NCBI GenBank assembly: GCA_947371645.1
Contig: CANBQJ010000016.1
Coordinates: 1-32,778 of the forward strand
DNA length: 32,778 nt
Reading direction: 5' to 3'
Source: Burkholderiales bacterium
GTDB taxonomy: Bacteria; Pseudomonadota; Gammaproteobacteria; Burkholderiales; Burkholderiaceae
In this document: positions 31,058-32,778 of the stretch, in pieces
How the letters are laid out: the number at the start of each line of letters is the position of its first letter
How positions within the stretch are numbered: position 1 is the stretch's first letter
Notes under the pieces: model-generated
What the model saw: only the letters and a program-made list of their open reading frames with translations
What the model was told of the DNA's origin: nothing
Database searches by the model: none
Position numbers and translations under genes: made by a program

Positions 31058-32778
31058 ATGAACACCTCGACGTCAAGCTTGACGCCCTCCGCAGATTCGG
31101 CGCGTGCCCGGGCGGGCCTGGGCCAATGGGCCTGTGCCCTGATGGCCGTGCTGGCCCCCACCCTGGTGGCCTTCCACACGCCACCGTCCATGACATTTTT
31201 CAACCAGATCGTGGCCGTGGTGGGCTGGGGCATGTGGCTGGCGGCCATGGGTGCCACCGTGCCCGGAGCACCCGGTCTGCCGCCAGACGAAACGCAGACG
31301 CCCTTCAGCGTGAAGCGCGGGGCCGTGGCGGTTTGCGGCATGTGGCTGGTCTACGGGGCCATGAGCCTGGGCTCGACCTTCGTGTGGGGGCAGTTGCCCA
31401 TCGGGCTGGGCCTGATGCATGCGGGTCTGTGTGCCGCCGCTGCGCTGGTGTTCTGGGCGGCCTGGCAGTCGCGCCGCTGGCCGCAATGGGACACCTTGAT
31501 GGACCTCTTTCTGTGGACCTTGACGGCAGCAGGCCTGATCGGCTGGGTCATCGCCATGCTGCAGGCCTTCCAGCCCGACTGGACCGATGGCCGCTTCCTG
31601 GCTGAAGCCACCATGCCCGGCCGTGCCGTTGGCAACCTGCGCCAACCCAACCACTTCAGCACCCTGCTGGTGTGGGCCACCGCGGCCGTGGCTGCGTTGG
31701 GCGGGCGTGGCCGCATGCCGGTGCGCTGGGCCTGCGTGTTGGCTGCGGTGTTCATCTGGGGTGTGGTGCTGAGCGCCTCGCGCACCGGCATGCTGGGCAT
31801 GGGCTTCTTGCTGCTGTGGGGGCTGGTGTACAAGGGCGCACCACGCACGCTGCGCTGGACCTTGCTGGCCGCCCCGCTGATTTACGGGCTGTGGTGGGGC
31901 GTGATGTACGCCTGGGCCCACCTGGGCACCGACGTGACGTTCGCGGCCGAAGCCCGGCTGCACGACCACAGCGACATCTCCAGCAGCCGCTTCAAGATCT
32001 GGGCCAATGTGCTGGGCTTGATTGCCCAGCACCCCTGGGCCGGGGTGGGCGTGGGCGAGTTCAATGTGGCCTGGAGTTTCACGCCCTTCCCGACGCGGCC
32101 CTTGGCCTTTTTTGACCACACCCACAACGTGCTGCTGCAGTGGGCCGTGGAGCTGGGCCTGCCCCTGGCCACCCTGATGCTGGCCGCCAGCCTGGTGGGG
32201 CTGTGGCCGTTGCTGCGGGGCTGGTGGCCACTGGGTGCTGACCACGCGCGCACCAGCGACGCGCCAGAGGCTCGGCCCGGCCTGGACGCCGCCTTGGGTG
32301 CATGTGGGGTGATCGTGGCCATCTCCAGCCTGCACAGCATGCTGGAATACCCCCTGTGGTATGCCCATTTGCTGCTGCCCACGGCCTTTGCCTGGGGCAT
32401 GGGGCTGGCTGCGGTGAGCCGCTGGCGAGGGGCTGGCCGCGCAAGCCCTGCGGCAATGGCCCGTGCGGTGCCCGCCAGCAAGGCCTCCAGCACCTGGGTG
32501 AGTTGGGGCGGTGCCGTCATGGCGTTCATGGGTCTGTGGTGCACCCTGGACTACCTGGCCGCCGCCGACATCTACGCGCCCCACCCGGGCGCGGGCCCAT
32601 TGAGTGAGCGCATCGCCTTGAGCCGGAAGATGCCCTGGTGGGGCTACCAGGCCGATTACGCCGAAGTGACGACTGCCGATGACGACGAGCCGTCTCCGCC
32701 GCCAGCCCTGTTCAGGCGCACGCTGCACAACCTGGTGGACACGCGCCTGATGATGGCCTATGCCCGCTCGCTGGCCGA
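31058..32778 (+). CDS. PglL/Wzy_C-family O-oligosaccharyltransferase or O-antigen ligase, 3' end cut
   Basis: The frame runs open from an ATG at 31058 to the window end (573 codons seen). The protein is polytopic, with about 11-12 hydrophobic helices. The motif GNLRQPNHFSTLLVW (about 191-205) is characteristic of the PglL_A/Wzy_C family. The catalytic-loop region HPWAGVGVGEFN and FFDHTHNVLLQWAVELGLP contains His354 and His356 (DHTHN), the position of the conserved His of WaaL/PglL enzymes. Such enzymes move lipid-linked glycans to pilins and other proteins, or to lipid A core. The extended soluble C-terminus starts before the edge, more like PglL than WaaL. No pilin or glycan gene is visible beside it, so the acceptor is unknown. 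Confidence 0.85.
   Translation, partial: MNTSTSSLTPSADSARARAGLGQWACALMAVLAPTLVAFHTPPSMTFFNQIVAVVGWGMWLAAMGATVPGAPGLPPDETQTPFSVKRGAVAVCGMWLVYGAMSLGSTFVWGQLPIGLGLMHAGLCAAAALVFWAAWQSRRWPQWDTLMDLFLWTLTAAGLIGWVIAMLQAFQPDWTDGRFLAEATMPGRAVGNLRQPNHFSTLLVWATAAVAALGGRGRMPVRWACVLAAVFIWGVVLSASRTGMLGMGFLLLWGLVYKGAPRTLRWTLLAAPLIYGLWWGVMYAWAHLGTDVTFAAEARLHDHSDISSSRFKIWANVLGLIAQHPWAGVGVGEFNVAWSFTPFPTRPLAFFDHTHNVLLQWAVELGLPLATLMLAASLVGLWPLLRGWWPLGADHARTSDAPEARPGLDAALGACGVIVAISSLHSMLEYPLWYAHLLLPTAFAWGMGLAAVSRWRGAGRASPAAMARAVPASKASSTWVSWGGAVMAFMGLWCTLDYLAAADIYAPHPGAGPLSERIALSRKMPWWGYQADYAEVTTADDDEPSPPPALFRRTLHNLVDTRLMMAYARSLA

Noticed and set aside
31073..32728. Long open frame on the minus strand opposite the PglL-like gene
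   Set aside because: Its translation is His/Gln/Gly-rich as expected for an antisense shadow of GC-rich DNA; the plus strand has membrane helices and family motifs.

Overview
This window is a high-GC chromosomal segment. Gene content and order point to a betaproteobacterium of the order Burkholderiales, probably near the Comamonadaceae / Rubrivivax-Leptothrix-Aquabacterium group. The signs are a divergent fur / bamE(omlA)-dapB pair, an hpf-ptsN-hprK block (the bacterial nitrogen-PTS neighbourhood), a BetR-type response regulator, a Burkholderiales-type trimeric porin and a PglL-like O-oligosaccharyltransferase. No tRNA, rRNA, CRISPR array, intact insertion sequence or phage gene was seen. The species assignment is inference from gene families only.

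Layout. 1-1112: 3' part of a secreted-type RCC1-repeat protein, followed by a disordered 600-base stretch with a frame-broken gene remnant and a small ORF on the other strand. 1736-9403: chemosensory region. An Aer-like PAS receptor (+) faces a minus-strand run of porin, mtnN, a soluble five-PAS chemoreceptor and a triple-CheW coupling protein; the last two overlap or nearly overlap. 9630-12291: a three-gene ABC importer of the NMT1/SsuA-TauA type, divergent from the porin. 12622-14872: a BetR-type response regulator overlapping its probable histidine kinase, followed by purT. 16206-20757: two tandem paralogous RTX (hemolysin-type calcium-binding) proteins with almost identical C-terminal 119 residues, then a Crp/Fnr-family regulator. 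21803-22123: a HigA-like antitoxin without a toxin. 22256-26496: amn and the bamE-dapB-exbB-exbD run. 26703-29437: fur, hprK, ptsN and hpf. 29714-end: an MFS transporter and the 5' part of a PglL/Wzy_C-family glycosyltransferase.

How the parts fit. The chemosensory genes form one sensory cluster without CheA, so they must feed a kinase encoded elsewhere. The porin and ABC importer share an intergenic region and could be co-controlled solute-uptake functions. The RTX pair is probably exported by a type I system that is not in the window. The hpf-ptsN-hprK block lacks rpoN in its usual place directly upstream of hpf.

The most interesting unexplained signal is directly after hpf on the minus strand. 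Three consecutive stem-loops, one presenting a CU-rich anti-Shine-Dalgarno sequence and the last a UUCG-capped intrinsic terminator, look like a 3'UTR-derived small RNA. Other points are the HigA-like gene with a dyad overlapping its -35 box, the twin hairpins sharing one core after it, and the homogenised RTX tails.
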